DNA of 64,000 nt from Dromiciops gliroides (Eukaryota > Chordata > Mammalia > Microbiotheria > Microbiotheriidae): the NCBI RefSeq assembly GCF_019393635.1, contig NC_057861.1:380252815-380316814 (forward strand), read 5' to 3'. Shown here in pieces: positions 1 through 11,085 of the stretch. The notes under the pieces were generated by a model that saw only the letters and a program-made list of their open reading frames with translations, was not told where the DNA came from and ran no database searches. Numbering within the stretch: the first letter of the stretch is position 1; each line of letters begins with the position of its first letter. The position numbers were made by a program, and so were the translations under genes.

Positions 1-840
1 GGAGGGCACAATCAAGCAAAATTTTTTCATATTGGTTTTCTTAATTGCGAAAAATGACACAGATATTATATGAGAAGACAAAAGCAAAAATAATCATAAC
101 ATTAACATAATACAACATACATAACCTAAATATAAATCAAAACCACAAATAATCAAAATATTACAGTCTTCCATAAACCTTGGCCAAACTCTTCCACCAT
201 TGCCAGCCATGTTTGTTGGGGAAAGTAAATATACAATTATAGAAATCCATCACAGAGGAACATGAGTAAGTAAGAAAACCCATGTGCCTAGGTTAAGGAG
301 ACTTATGGAAAAAATAAGAGATTCTCTTATAAGTGGTAGAAATGAATAGGGATTTCAAGCCATAAATTGGAGACAAGTAATAAAAAGGCATAGAGATGCT
401 AAGTGGAGTGGTACGTGAAAAGAATTTCATAAAATTCCAGACTTGAAATTTGATATTCAAGTTTTGCTAGACTTCAGAAATTGGGAAGGGGAGGAAGAGA
501 TAGTAATATTCCTTTCACAAAAACAAAGCAAAATCCCTACATAACTTAGAAGACAATCTTTGTGTAACTAAACTTCTATTACTTAGATGTGAAGATACTT
601 ACTGATATCTTATCTCTCTGAATAGATCTGGCCTATTCTTGAGATGACATACAGACAGTGCATTACCACATTCATTCTTGATGCTTGGGACACTTGATAG
701 AACATGGCATAAGATGACTGGTCTAGACACTGATATCCCAGGCTATGATCAAGCATTGGAATAGTGTGTTTTGGTTTTTTTTGTGGTAGAATGCATGATT
801 ACATAGTTGTCAGTTTATATTCTTATAAAACAATAGGTGT
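1..840. other. AT-rich sequence without recognised gene
   Basis: No open frame of useful length and no repeat I can name. The stretch is AT-rich with ordinary A runs. It may hold decayed transposons too old to see by eye. Confidence 0.5.
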
Positions 841-841
841 T

Positions 842-869
842 TTATATATATATATATATCTGTGTAATA

Positions 870-904
<35 letters not shown>

Positions 905-910
905 GCATAT
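842..910. repeat. Compound (TA)n/(TG)n microsatellite
   Basis: Alternating TA dinucleotides flank a short GT run and end in TATGCATATA. Short open frames on both strands here arise only from the repeat. Confidence 0.9.
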
Positions 911-914
911 ATTT

Positions 915-1085
915 GATCCTTATAACAACTCTGTTTTTCAATCTTCCTAACAACTTTGTTAAATGAGTGGTATATTGTCTAAATTTTACAAGTAAGTAAA
1001 ATGAGGCACACATATCTACAAAATAGAAGAATTAAATTTTCACCCTCAGTGTTCTGATCTAAATCCAGTACTTTCTCCACAGCTG
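915..1085 (-). repeat. Degraded MIR/L2-type fragment
   Basis: Read on the minus strand it follows the usual MIR order: a site near 'ccagtactttctccac', then 'aaaatgaggcaca' (complement of the TTTCCTCATCTGTAAAATG segment), then 'ccttataacaactctg'. It is heavily diverged, so the family call is tentative. Confidence 0.45.
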
Positions 1086-1444
1086 CTTCAAAGAATACTT
1101 CTCTGTATATCTTATGTGATTGCAGAAATTCAGAGTGAAAAAGAAAAATGAGAACTGAAACTATGTCAATGTAATTTGGGAGCAAGAGTTGGGTCCTTTT
1201 TCTCTTACAAATAATCCATAATAATCACTCGGTATCTTCTTTTTACAAATATGATTTTAATTACAAGTTACATGCTGCCTCCATGTACTGAACAGCACTC
1301 TAGTAATTTGAAAGTTTTAATATAGCTTCCAAAGTGACTCATTTTCCACCCATGTTTAACTTAAGTACCAGAGAGAATTTTACTCATTGGATTAATTTCT
1401 TGTTTTGTAATTCCTCTATATATCATTTATTAAAAATATAGTAC

Positions 1445-1590
1445 AGGGGCAGCTAGGTGGCACAGTGGATAGAGCACCAGCCCTGGAGTCAGGAGTACCT
1501 GAGTTCAAATCCGGCCTCAGACACTTAACACTTACTAGCTGTGTGACCCTGGGCAAGTCACTTAACCCCAATTGCCTCACAAAAAAAAAT
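1445..1590 (+). mobile_element. WSINE-type CORE-SINE (copy 1)
   Basis: The tRNA-like head starts GGGGCAGCTAGGTGGCACAG. It is followed by the B-box-like GAGTTCAAATCC, the CORE segment (ACTTACTAGCTGTGTGACC, GGGCAAGTCACTTAACCCC) and an A-rich tail. An 11-bp target duplication, aaatatagtac, lies at 1434-1444 and 1591-1601, which shows an L1-style insertion on the plus strand. The element carries no protein. Confidence 0.93.
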
Positions 1591-1605
1591 AAATATAGTA
1601 CTTCA

Positions 1606-3204
1606 GGTATTTTGAGTATTGTAGGTTAGATTTGTGGTATTTAAATATATACCTATATATGCATACATATATATACACATATATAATCACATATTTCATA
1701 TGCATAGATATATGTGTATTATGTTTGTATGCAGGTAAATATACATATCTTAGAATGATAACTGATGATTGTGACTTCAGGGAAACTTTTAATAAAGCCA
1801 TATTTCAGCATTTCTTTTAAACCAAGCAGTATTTGAGGCACTCACATGTTCAAAAAAAAAATGAAAAATAGACAGGAAGGTTGTAGAGGCAAATATTTAT
1901 CATCTTATTAAGATTTTTTTCCCTTTATTTTGTGGAGTGTTTTGACAAACAGTGACAACTGTCCCAAACCTGTCAATATGATGGATGTGAAGCATAAATC
2001 ATATTATCTTGTGTCAACACTCCCCTTAGAACAATATTTTAACATATAGGCTGTTGTATGATATGAACATGACCCTTAGGGATAAACAGAAGACATATAA
2101 CATTTGCCTGGCTCCTTTCTATATAGCTTATTTGTAAACCTCTCTTGACTAAGAAAACTAAAACTTAAAAAAGAAAAAGAAAAAAAAACATCCAATCATG
2201 TTTGAAAGTCTATTGAGTTCCATATATCGGGGCATCCTATTCAACTGGAAATCCATTGGCTTAAAGTTTAAGAGGAATTGCTTGGCACAGTGCCATCATG
2301 TAAAGTGTTTTACACTTCTACTTGCAGTGATAAACCTTGGGAAACAACTCTCCTACAAAGACTTGACATTGTAACATTCACAACAAGTAAAAACCAAAAA
2401 TGCCAATTTATATATTATGAAAAATGTAGGCTGTGAATAATATATTTTCCTGAACACTGTTTTAGTGTTGGACACTAAAAACATCATATTTAAGGGCATT
2501 TGTAAAATTCTGAGAACTGCTTGAAATATTCATGTATGTCAAATATCACCTGATCACTGGTGAAAAGACTTTCTGGCAAAGAGATTAAGGGGAAAAAATC
2601 CTTTCAAAATTAGAATATTAACAAAAAGGTGTGAACTTTCTTTTAAAATGTTTGGTTAATAAATATATACCTTATAATTTAACTTCAGTCTTTCTTCTCT
2701 GTGATGGTGACATTCCAATTAGAATTAATATTAATTTTTATTTAGAATTTTTCTCTCCTTGGATTTATATATTCTGTTCAGGTAATCTTGTATTTTGACC
2801 ATTGCTATTATAATAGCCTTTCCCTTCTGCATCTCACTCCTCCCTCCAACACATATTATAGTCTCTCTCTATGTATAGCTTCAGTTTGATTATTTGGTCT
2901 GTGTCATAGTATGCTAAATTTGCATGTTTAACTGTTCTCCACCCATCTGATGGATTTAAGTCTGACTAGACTTTGTTAGAGAAAGGAGAGGAATAAATTC
3001 TTATCCATTAGCTTTCTCATTCTCTCAGGAAAGATGGATTTTTTTTTTTACATTACAAGTCTCTTCAGCATGAGAACTAACATTTTCTAGATGAAATTTA
3101 AAATATCTTCACCTAAAGTTCTCTTCCCTCTTAGAGATATAACAATATTGATAGTCTCATGAGGGATTTTGAATCTGATAACACAATCTAATAGAGGCCA
3201 GAAA
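1606..3204. other. AT-rich stretch, no gene seen
   Basis: Contains an AT/ATAC-rich patch at about 1640-1745 that produces meaningless short frames on both strands, A-rich runs near 2165-2190, and a pyrimidine-rich patch near 2815-2870. No coding or named repeat signal was found. Confidence 0.5.
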
Positions 3205-3440
3205 GCCAACAAATAAGCATTTATTAAGTACCTCCTGTGTACTGGGTAGAAGGACAGTATGACATAGTGAATAGAGTTTTCTTCAAAGTCAGGAAAATGA
3301 GCTCAAGTCCCGCCTTTGACATCTTATGTACTGGATGTGTGACCCTGGGTGAATCATTTAACCTCTCAGTGATTTATCTAATTCCCCAATGCTATAGCTT
3401 GCAGAGAAAGAGGATACCTGTATTAATAGAAGAAATTATT
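3205..3440 (+). repeat. Old MIR/CORE-SINE family copy
   Basis: A flank reading 'aagcatttattaagtacctcctgtgtactgg' in part is followed by 'catagtgaatagagttttc', 'gagctcaagtcccgcc', 'tgtgtgaccctgggtgaatc' and 'aacctctcagtg'. This is the head, B box and CORE order of a tRNA-derived CORE-SINE. It is much more diverged than the WSINE copies. Confidence 0.65.
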
Positions 3441-3479
3441 CATTGGAAGCTCCTTATATCAATGAAATAAAAGTTCTCG

Positions 3480-3480
3480 T

Positions 3481-3519
<39 letters not shown>

Positions 3520-3582
3520 AACTACTACTATTACTACTACTACATGCTACTACATACAACTACAACTACTACTACTACTCTC
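3480..3582. repeat. (TAC)n trinucleotide microsatellite
   Basis: About 100 bp of ACT/TAC units with scattered point changes (CAA, ATT, ATG). The polythreonine frame crossing it is a by-product. Confidence 0.95.
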
Positions 3583-3659
3583 CTCACCTCAAAGAACTTA
3601 CCTTTTATTGGAGGAGGCAACAAGTATATGTATAATTATTGCTAAAATATATGCCCTAT

Positions 3660-4020
3660 AAATAAAGGTAATTTTGTTTGTGCTGAAAAGGCAAGATTTA
3701 GCTGCATGGAGAAATAGAGAAAGGCTTTATTGTAGAAGGTAGTTTTGAAGGAAATAAGAAGTGTTGCTGAGGAATGAATTCATTCCCAGAAAGGGGATAG
3801 CCAGTGCAAAGAAATAAGATGGGACATAGAGTATTATGTATAAGGAACAACAAGAAGGTTTCTTGGCTAGGAACACAGGGTATAATATGGTTGTAAAAGT
3901 AGATTTAGCCCAGTATATGAAAGTCTTTTAAACACAAACAGAAGATTTTATATTTGATGCCAGAAGCAACAGGAAGACATTGGAATTTATTGCATTCAGG
4001 AATGACAGAATCCTAAGTTA
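3660..4020. repeat. Diverged interspersed repeat, family not named
   Basis: Phrases such as 'gaaggctttattgtagaaggtag', 'gccagtgcaaagaaat' and 'gatgccagaagcaacaggaag' recur in spirit near 9.4, 19.1 and 52.2 kb. This suggests one ancient, non-coding mammalian repeat family. I cannot give its name. Confidence 0.35.
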
Positions 4021-4127
4021 TTCTATGCAGCCACCCTTTCCTCCCCCTTAAAAAAGAAACAAAAAATAATGTTTTACTAATGATGCTGCAAATCAGGGAA
4101 TAGTGAAATTATGGAAAAATGAAAATT

Positions 4128-4293
4128 GGGGCAGCTAGGTGTCTCAGTGTTTAAAGCACTGTCCCTGGATTCAGGACTTGAGTTCAAATCTGACCTCAGA
4201 CACTTGACACTTACTAGCTGTGTGACCCTGGGCAAGTCACTTAACCCTCATTGCCCTGGAGGAAAAAAAGAAAGAAAAATTAAAAGAAAAATT
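4128..4293 (+). mobile_element. WSINE-type CORE-SINE (copy 2)
   Basis: Starts GGGGCAGCTAGGTGTCTCAG, carries GAGTTCAAATCTGACC and the CORE TAGCTGTGTGACCCTGGGC, and ends in a GA/A-rich tail. Short direct repeats, aaaattg, flank it (4121-4127 and 4294-4300). The head has lost several CpGs, so it is somewhat older than copy 1. Confidence 0.9.
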
Positions 4294-4673
4294 AAAATTG
4301 CAGGGGATCCAAAAGCAAATAGAAAAAGTGTGTAAAATATAATTAGGCTGCAACATATTACCAAGAACTTGGGAGAAAAAAAGTTATGTAAAATTTTGAT
4401 TATATGACATGTTTTACAAGCAAATAATATGGGACAATGATTATTTTAATTAAGTGCTAACAGATAGATAGATAAAAGGAAAGATAGTTATAATGTATAT
4501 TATGATATACATTTATGGGATGCTTTCTTTTTGTTAGATGAAAACTCTTAATTCCCCAGAAATCCTGATGATCAAAATTTTATAGTGTTGAGAAATGTGT
4601 TGAGAAATATTGAACAACAGACATGTCTGAAAAAGAAAAAAATATATAACATATATTTCAAAAATGTAATCTC

Positions 4674-4824
4674 GGTGACAGCTAGGTGGCGCAGTGGATA
4701 AAGCACCGGCCCTGGATTCAGGAGTACCTGAGTTCAAATCTGGCCTCAGACACTTCACAATTACTAGGTGTGTGACCCTGGGCAAATCACTTAACCCCCA
4801 TTGCCCTGCAAAAACAAACAAAAA
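4674..4824 (+). mobile_element. WSINE-type CORE-SINE (copy 3)
   Basis: Head GACAGCTAGGTGGCGCAGTG, B box GAGTTCAAATCTGG, CORE GTGTGTGACCCTGGGCAAAT and an A-rich tail. A perfect 13-bp target duplication, aaaatgtaatctc, is at 4661-4673 and 4825-4837. Confidence 0.94.
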
Positions 4825-4837
4825 AAAATGTAATCTC

Positions 4838-5839
4838 CATTATCGTCATTTTGTTGTGGATTAATTAACAAAACATTAAATCAAGCTTTGATTTGTGGCA
4901 ATTGATCATTTTTGAGGAGTAAATGTGGATACTAAGAGCCAATTTTAGCTTATTCCAGGATACCCCTGGCTTCGTGAACATAATTCTGAAAAAAAAATTT
5001 AAAAAATAACAGTATATGAGTGCTTTATATTCTTTGTAAATTGGGATTCTCTTCAATAGGTCAGTGCTATAAATGCTTTCAGGCTTAGTTTTAGAGTTAT
5101 GATGTGGAAAACTTAAACTTTCAGAGATTTGCATCTGGTTCAAATCTTCCTCTATGCCAAGAAAGGCAAGTCATACACTGATATGACAAAAAAAAAGAAG
5201 TAGAAATTTGGCTTTTACCACAGGCATTGAACAAAACTGAAAAAAAATTAATTTGTGAAATGATCTCACAACTTAAGCAAATATCTGCTTCTTTGGTGGT
5301 CATTGTTAAGGTTCTAGTAGGTGAGGGGTGATATCTGCATGTTATGTAGTACTATATAGATATAGCTGGAACCTTTTGCCACTTTTCATATCTATGTAAT
5401 AGCCCATCCATCATAAAGGTAAGCTTTTTCTATTACAAAAGATGTTTAGTCAATGGGTTTGTGTCAATGGTTCTGGTAGTTTGTCCCAGGAAAAAGCCAC
5501 TCTGAAAATATATTGGTTGTAGGAATTCTTCCCCTATGAAGTTCTACAGACATAGTCAAGTATGGAGTGAAATAACTAGCATGAATTTGATCAATTTTGA
5601 TACAATCCGTGTAAAATTCAGGCACCAGACTGTCTTCCTCAGCAGAATTCTCCCAACTTGCCTAGACAATGTCTCAAGTGCCAGTTTGGTTGTGTTCACA
5701 CACATAAATAAATTGGAAGAAAAAAATATTTATGGAATTTGTTCAAATGGTAATTGACTTATTAGTATCATGAAATTTAAATTTTACTAATTCTTTTAAA
5801 ATTTAATTGGACCTTTTTTTACTTGTTTATGTTTATTGA
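4838..5839. other. AT-rich stretch, no gene seen
   Basis: Several short frames (for example 5536-5757 plus and 4865-5143 minus) have no recognisable domain, no codon-level support and no neighbouring exons. I see only non-coding AT-rich DNA. Confidence 0.5.
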
Positions 5840-6245
5840 CACAGCATTAATAACTAGGTTTTAAAGATCAGAAGATTTAGAATTGGAATGGACCTTAGAG
5901 ATCATGTAATCCAAGCCTTCATTTGTAAAATGAAGGCATTCAGATCATGTGTAGTGGAATAAAGATTAGCCCTGGAGTTCAGAGGGACATTGGTTCAAAC
6001 CCTGCTTCTGGCCCAAGTCATGTGAGCCCACTGTCAGGCTCTTAATGTCACCAAGCCTTAAGCTTTTCATTTATAAAATAGAGCTAATGATAGTTGTACT
6101 ACTTATGTCACAGAGTTGGTGAGAAGCTCAAATGATATAGTGTGCATAAAGTGTTTTGAAAAACTTTAAAGCCATCAGTTATTATAAGAGATAAGGAAAC
6201 AGATTTACTGACTTGGCCAGGGTCACACAGCTGCAAGGAACAAAA
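5840..6245 (+). repeat. Cluster of old MIR-type fragments
   Basis: Plus-strand MIR-like order: 'gtggaataaagattagccctggagt', 'ggttcaaaccctgcttc', 'ttttcatttataaaatagagctaatgat'. It is followed by a minus-strand fragment (6188-6240: 'gataaggaaacag', 'ggccagggtcacacagct'). The 5' part, 'ttggaatggaccttagagatca', matches another common ancient repeat motif. Boundaries are approximate. Confidence 0.55.
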
Positions 6246-6295
6246 GAATTTTTGATTAATCAAGGAATATTTATTAAATACCTGGTATAAGCACA

Positions 6296-6515
6296 GTGTA
6301 TAGAGAACTAGGTCTGGAGTCACAAAGACCAGAAAGACCAGAATTCAAATCTAACCTCAAAACTTACTAGTTGTGTGACTCTGGACAAGTCACCTAACTT
6401 CTGCCTAAAAGAGGAGAAGAAAATGATAAACCACTCCAGTACTTTTCCCGAGAAAACCCCATAGACATTTAGTCTGCAAGGTCACAAAAAGTCAGATACA
6501 GAGTCACAGACCTGT
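6296..6515 (+). mobile_element. Mar-1-like CORE-SINE with BovB/RTE-type tail
   Basis: The CORE part ('aattcaaatctaacctc', 'actagttgtgtgactctggacaagtcac') is followed by 'aaatgataaaccactccagt', 'gaaaaccccatag' and 'ggtcacaaaaagtcagatacagagtcac'. The last phrase is the RTE/BovB-like end that marks Mar-1-type SINEs. Diverged copy, no clear target duplication. Confidence 0.65.
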
Positions 6516-6639
6516 TTGTTTTTTCACATTTAAATGTTTTATTTGGTTTCTGAATGATTGAACATATGAGTTATGCATTATAGTAAGCACTTTACTAGAT
6601 AAAAATGGAATAATCTAGATTTTCAAGGAATTTATATTC

Positions 6640-6860
6640 TCTCAAGAAAGATATTCACATTTATAAGCACATATAAAATATATACACATGCATACATATA
6701 AATATACATGTACAATACATACATATAAGATATGTATGTACATTCAATAAATAGTTATTTTTAATAAATATGGATATGTACTTAACATATGGTTCTATTT
6801 AATGAATCTATACATTTAACAAAATAATTAGATTTAATAAATATATTAGGAAAAGTGGAG
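6640..6860. repeat. AT-rich ATAC/ATAA low-complexity tract
   Basis: Irregular repeats of catacatata, aataaata and related words. No coding content. Confidence 0.6.
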
Positions 6861-6954
6861 GGGGCTGTAGTACTGGAGAGGGGGATCAGAAAAGACTTCC
6901 ATGTAGAAAGTGATGTTTGATCTATGGTTCAAAGGATACCAGAGATTCTAAGAG

Positions 6955-7140
6955 TTAGGCAGTATATTCAATAGAGAACTGGGCCTGGAGTCAGGAAGAC
7001 CTGACTTTAAATCCAATCTCAGCCTGTTACTAGTTCTTTGGCCTTTGGCAAGTTACTTAACCCCTGTTTGCCAGTTTCCTCCTGTATTTTGCAATATCCT
7101 TTTTATTCTCTGAAAACCCAAACTAGGGGACTTAAAAGGA
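6955..7140 (+). repeat. Diverged Mar-1/MIR-type SINE
   Basis: Contains 'actgggcctggagtcaggaa', 'gacctgactttaaatccaatc', 'ggcctttggcaagttactta' and a decayed tail ('gcaatatcc', 'ctgaaaacccaaactagggg') resembling the Mar-1 tail. The head is eroded. Confidence 0.6.
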
Positions 7141-8203
7141 ATTTGGTGGGGGAAGAGGTACTTTAAGCAATTCAGATACTGTAGACTTTCATATGAGAAC
7201 AATAGTAATAATCCTCATATCTTTCTCCAAAAATGGTACATAATTGCTACAAACTACTAGAATTCTTTGAAGAATCCCCTTTAATATATATATTTTAGGT
7301 CAGACGAGATAGGCTTTTATGATGGATTGGGCTACTACAGAGACGAACACTGCCATGATTCCAATGAATTTTAATTGACTCTTGTCATTCTTACTTAATT
7401 TCCCATTGAGGTGGCATTCATGTATTCAACCATAAAGGTGACAATATCCTTCAATATTTAAGAAGTCAAAAATTTTTGGCATCTACATGTGGGTTATGCC
7501 TAACCACATTTTTCAATTATTGTAAATATGTAACAAAATTCATCCTTGAGAGATTACCGAATCATTCACAATATTTCAAATTCAATGCAGGTAACACTAG
7601 AAAACTGATATATTTTTGAGTCTATGTTTATTAGAGTATAAATGTATTAGGAAACGGAATGCTATATATTCAATAATGGCTTTTATATTAGCCAAATGAA
7701 CAGATGATGTTTATTATGTAGGAAGCAACATAACATGGAAAAGGAGATTCCTTAGAGAAATGAAAAATAAAATAAAAATCTATAACTAATACAAGTTTCT
7801 GATTATTGTTGTCTGTTGGGGGAATGCATATTACTGCAGTTTTGTAGCAGGTGGTGTGACCAACTTTACATGGAAATGGGCTCAGGGAAAAGAGATAGAC
7901 AGGATTTAACAAAAAGTTATCTCATTTGTCAAGGGTGACAATAGAGAAGGCAATGTTGCATGCCAGTTGATATGGTGGATGGATGGGCATATCCAATTTG
8001 TCCCCTTGGGCATCATCTCCAGGTGACTGATTGTCATACATAACTATCTGTCTCAGAAATTGCAAGGAAAACAGCTTATAGCTCTCTCTTTTAATGTTAG
8101 AGATTCCATCACTTGTTGCAGGAAGCCTAAACAAAGGTTTTGACATATGCAGGAAGGTTTATAGCAGAACTTTAAATTCCAGTTGTTTGTAATGAAAGGA
8201 AAA

Positions 8204-8205
<2 letters not shown>
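7141..8205. other. Non-repetitive AT-rich stretch
   Basis: No recognised repeat, exon or RNA gene. Short minus-strand frames at 7688-7912 and 7922-8146 have no family features. Confidence 0.5.
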
Positions 8206-8264
<59 letters not shown>

Positions 8265-8311
8265 TGAGAGAGAGAGAGAGAGAGAGAGTGTGTGTGTGTG
8301 TGTGTGTGTGT
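8206..8311. repeat. (GT)n-(GA)n-(GT)n compound microsatellite
   Basis: About 40 bp of GT, about 40 bp of GA with single GT interruptions, then about 22 bp of GT. Cys-Val and Glu-Arg frames across it are artefacts of the repeat. Confidence 0.97.
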
Positions 8312-8844
8312 CTGAGCCATATTGTAGACTTCCAATTCTATCCAACAGAGGTTGACTTTGTGAAGACATATGTTACTTTCTCATGGTCTTAGGGGGAAAG
8401 GAGGAATCAATTAACAAGTGTGACTCAGGCTTTCTTAGGCTACTGGTTGAAAAATCATTCTGGATTTTCTCTTGGGTTTTAGTCTTCTGTGCAATGCATG
8501 TTAGTAACATCACTCCTAGCATATGTCTCATCAAAAACTCAAATCCATGCCCAGACTGCATTACTCTGGCATAAGTATTCCTAAGACACTGTTTCATTGT
8601 GCAAATGTTCAAAAACTCAGAAAACTCTGGAGCATTTATTATTTTCTGAAAACACCAAAGATTAAGGTAAGAAAAGAAAAATTTCAAAAAGAAAAACTTT
8701 CAATTATTTCCCTTAAATGATAAAGGAATTTTTTGGGGGGAGAAGTGGAAGAACCAAGATGATTTATCAAAAACAGGTCAAATATGGGCATTTTATTCCA
8801 AACACACATGTAAGAATCTGAATTTAGGTCTGAATCTGGATCTG
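8312..8844. other. Stretch with no recognised feature
   Basis: Overlapping short frames on both strands (8373-8687 minus, 8383-8574 plus) show no domain. No repeat is recognised. Confidence 0.45.
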
Positions 8845-9075
8845 AATAAGCCAACTAGGTGGCACACTTGATGAGTGCTGGCACTGTAGTCACAAACAGT
8901 CATCCTCATGAGTTCAAATCTGTTCTCAGACACTAGCTATGTGACTTTGGACATCACTTTAACCTTCTTGGTCTCAGTTTCATTATCTATAAAGTGAACT
9001 GGAGAAGGAAATGACAAACAATTCAATATCTGTGCCAATAAAACCCTCAAAATGTCATAAATAGTCAAACTTGAA
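8845..9075 (+). mobile_element. Diverged Mar-1-like SINE
   Basis: Head 'ccaactaggtggcacacttg', B box 'gagttcaaatctgttctc', CORE 'tagctatgtgactttggac', then 'ggagaaggaaatgacaaac', 'ccaataaaaccctcaaaatg' and 'catgaa/cataaatagtcaaac'-type tail. This is the same arrangement as the copy at 54.3 kb. Confidence 0.65.
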
Positions 9076-9379
9076 CTTTTTCCCCCTAAAAAAGATTCAC
9101 CTCCTTCCTAAGATGTACTTGACCATAGGCAAAGTGGCATGAGACAAAACTTACAGTGGTTCAAATTACTCAGATTGGCCTTGTAATCTTGGTGCTATCA
9201 GAGTAATAGTATCTTTGCTTTTGAACTTATTGCAGAGCCCAATCACAAAAAATAAATTTTTTCAGCCCTATTTGATTACAGGGGAGCTCTCCAATTTTAG
9301 GTAAATACCTTGATCAGATGGTAGTTTAGCAAAATTATTTTTCTTAATTAATGGAAGATGGACTACAGTAGGAAGAGAT

Positions 9380-9880
9380 TTGCGGCATAGAAACCAATGA
9401 GCATTCTATTACAGTAATCCAAGTTTGTTGAGCTAAGGGCTAGCACCAGAGTGTTGACAATATCAGAGAAGAGAAGGGGACATATTCAAAAGGATTTTGC
9501 AAAGGTAAAATTCAATTCAACAAATATTTAAGTGCCTGCTCTCTGCCAGGCACTGTGCTAATCCATGGGGTTACAAATAAGAACAAGAAATGATCCCTGT
9601 TTTCAAGGGATTGAAATCTAATGAGGGAAGACAACTCACAAAAAATCCATTTGAAATTGGGAGGAGGGAGACACCATGGAGATACCAGGATCATTTTTTT
9701 TGAGCTATAACCAAGCAAAGCTACAGATGAGAAGCAGAGTTTGAAGACTTTGTTAATAGATTGAACATGGGGTTCAAGAGAAGCTGATGAATTGAGGATG
9801 GCACCTAAATTGTGAACCTAGGTGACAATGACATGAAGATGGTGATACCCTCAACAGTAATAAGGAAGTTTGGAAGGGGA
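9380..9880. repeat. Two old interspersed repeat fragments
   Basis: The outer parts (9400-9500, 9730-9880) match the unnamed family also seen at 19.1 and 52.2 kb ('ttctattacagtaatccaag'). They are interrupted at about 9505-9650 by a fragment ('caacaaatatttaagtgcctg', 'ccaggcactgtgctaatcc', 'atgatccctgttttcaaggg') seen in related form near 21.3, 29.9, 47.6 and 51.9 kb. Confidence 0.45.
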
Positions 9881-9978
9881 AAGGATTAAGAGGGAGGGAA
9901 GATAATAATTGCAGTTTTGTACATCCCAAAATATGATAAAATGAAGGCAGAGAGGAAAGAAAATGGAGGGAGAGAGTG

Positions 9979-9980
<2 letters not shown>

Positions 9981-10022
<42 letters not shown>
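9981..10022. repeat. (GA)n microsatellite
   Basis: About 40 bp of uninterrupted GA dinucleotides. It accounts for the Glu-Arg and Ser-Leu short frames here. Confidence 0.95.
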
Positions 10023-10024
<2 letters not shown>

Positions 10025-10165
10025 AAAGTATGTATACAAGAAAAGCAAAGTAACATGTTTCCAAATCCTGTAGAGTGCTCCTCTTCCAAAGAAACCCAAA
10101 TGAAAAACCAGTTTTTCAGAGAAAGGACCATGCCAAACTGTGACCTTTGCTTAAACTATACCCTT

Positions 10166-10537
10166 TGTAACGATTGGAATAACGCCACCTGTTGGATACT
10201 AACTGTAGAAGAGTTCTGCCCATGAAGCGAAGGTCTTTGAGGGCAAGACCAGGAGTCTTTTCTTTGGCGTCACTTCCTGACGCGGGCTAGTGGGAGGAGG
10301 AAGGAAGAGACTGGCGCTCGGTCTCACTCTTTTTCCTTTGGACTCTGGTGGAGAGCGGAGCTAGAAATGTGCTCTCCCTTTAATAGCTAGGAATTTAGGC
10401 CTTTTTCTCTCTCTTTACCAAATTCTTATTCTCCTTAATAAATGCTTAAAAGTCTAACTCTTGCTAAAGCTTATAATTTATTGGCGACCACTCATTAGAT
10501 ATTTTAGACAGTTTAGCTAGAATTTTAGCCCTTAACA
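10166..10537 (+). repeat. 5' LTR of the 10-kb element
   Basis: TG...CA termini. It is rich in CpG compared with the surroundings (for example GACGCGGGC). A polyadenylation signal lies 95 bp before its end. There is no strong TATA box; 'ccctttaatagc' at about 10377 is the nearest AT-rich candidate. The copy keeps a G in a CpG where the 3' LTR has A. Confidence 0.93.
10437..10442 (+). promoter_or_regulatory. LTR polyadenylation signal AATAAA
   Basis: AATAAA inside 'ccttaataaatgc'. It is repeated at the same offset in the 3' LTR (13793-13798), and the surrounding words are shared with the solo LTRs at 38.6 and 57.6 kb and the related LTR at 59.9 kb. Confidence 0.75.
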
Positions 10538-10586
10538 GATGGCTGATCATGAAGAGGAAAGCTGAACCTCACTTCTGATCTTCCGG

Positions 10587-10594
10587 TTGGGTAA
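10587..10594 (+). promoter_or_regulatory. Candidate leader 5' splice site
   Basis: The leader reads 'ggttggGTAAGAAA', a good match to the consensus donor, about 50 bp after the LTR end and before the first internal start codon. Retroviruses commonly carry a donor here. No matching acceptor was identified with confidence. Confidence 0.4.
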
Positions 10595-10671
10595 GAAATT
10601 TTCCCTACCCTAACCCTTTAAATCTTAAGTACTGCTGAATTGCCTGGTGTTTTCCCTTTAAATTTTTTCAA

Positions 10672-11064
10672 ATGGACCTTTTAAACTCCCTAATTATCCT
10701 ATTTTTGATTTTAGTCTGTTTAACCAGACAAATGGGAGATAAGATCATGTTAATGCTTTGTTTTTGTGGATTTTCTATTTTTCTTTTTCTTTTTGTTAAA
10801 AGAGCCAGCAACTTACTCACACAAGGAAATATCTCTCCCTCTCCCAACCATGCTTTTTCAGAGAAACCTGAAGAGATTCCTGCAGCTTTTCCCAGTTCTA
10901 ACACTAATTGTTGCTCTAATTTTGCATGCCTGGAGGCAATGACCCACCCTCTAGAAGCTTTTAATCCCCTAGCACCTGGAGGCCAAGTGGGGGAAGAGGA
11001 ATCCAGGCCTGAGTTCAAAATCAAGTCTGATTCTAATTGCTCTGGTCCCTCCCCTCCTCTCTAG
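10672..11064 (+). CDS. 5' part of a gag-like frame, ends at TAG
   Basis: This 130-codon frame is the first substantial open frame after the 5' LTR and leader. The predicted protein has two hydrophobic stretches (about residues 7-18 and 26-42), then a Ser/Pro/Glu-rich part ending SGPSPPL. I recognise no matrix or capsid signature. It stops at TAG (11062-11064), and the same frame continues open at once into the next entry, so the two are probably one degraded gag-type frame. A start at 10672 fits its position but is not proven. The hydrophobic N-terminus is unusual for Gag; a chance or decayed frame is possible. Confidence 0.45.
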   Translation: MDLLNSLIILFLILVCLTRQMGDKIMLMLCFCGFSIFLFLFVKRASNLLTQGNISPSPNHAFSEKPEEIPAAFPSSNTNCCSNFACLEAMTHPLEAFNPLAPGGQVGEEESRPEFKIKSDSNCSGPSPPL

Positions 11065-11085
11065 ACCCCACCCTCTACTCCTCCC

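Noticed and set aside
1445..1590. SINE heads as functional tRNA genes
   Set aside because: The heads have A- and B-box-like words but no complete cloverleaf, and they are followed by CORE and tail sequence.
3480..3582. Possible CRISPR-like regular array
   Set aside because: A simple trinucleotide repeat with no spacers, in a eukaryotic genome.
8172..8392. Cys-Val, Glu-Arg and Thr-His repeat proteins
   Set aside because: They are translations of the GT/GA microsatellite.
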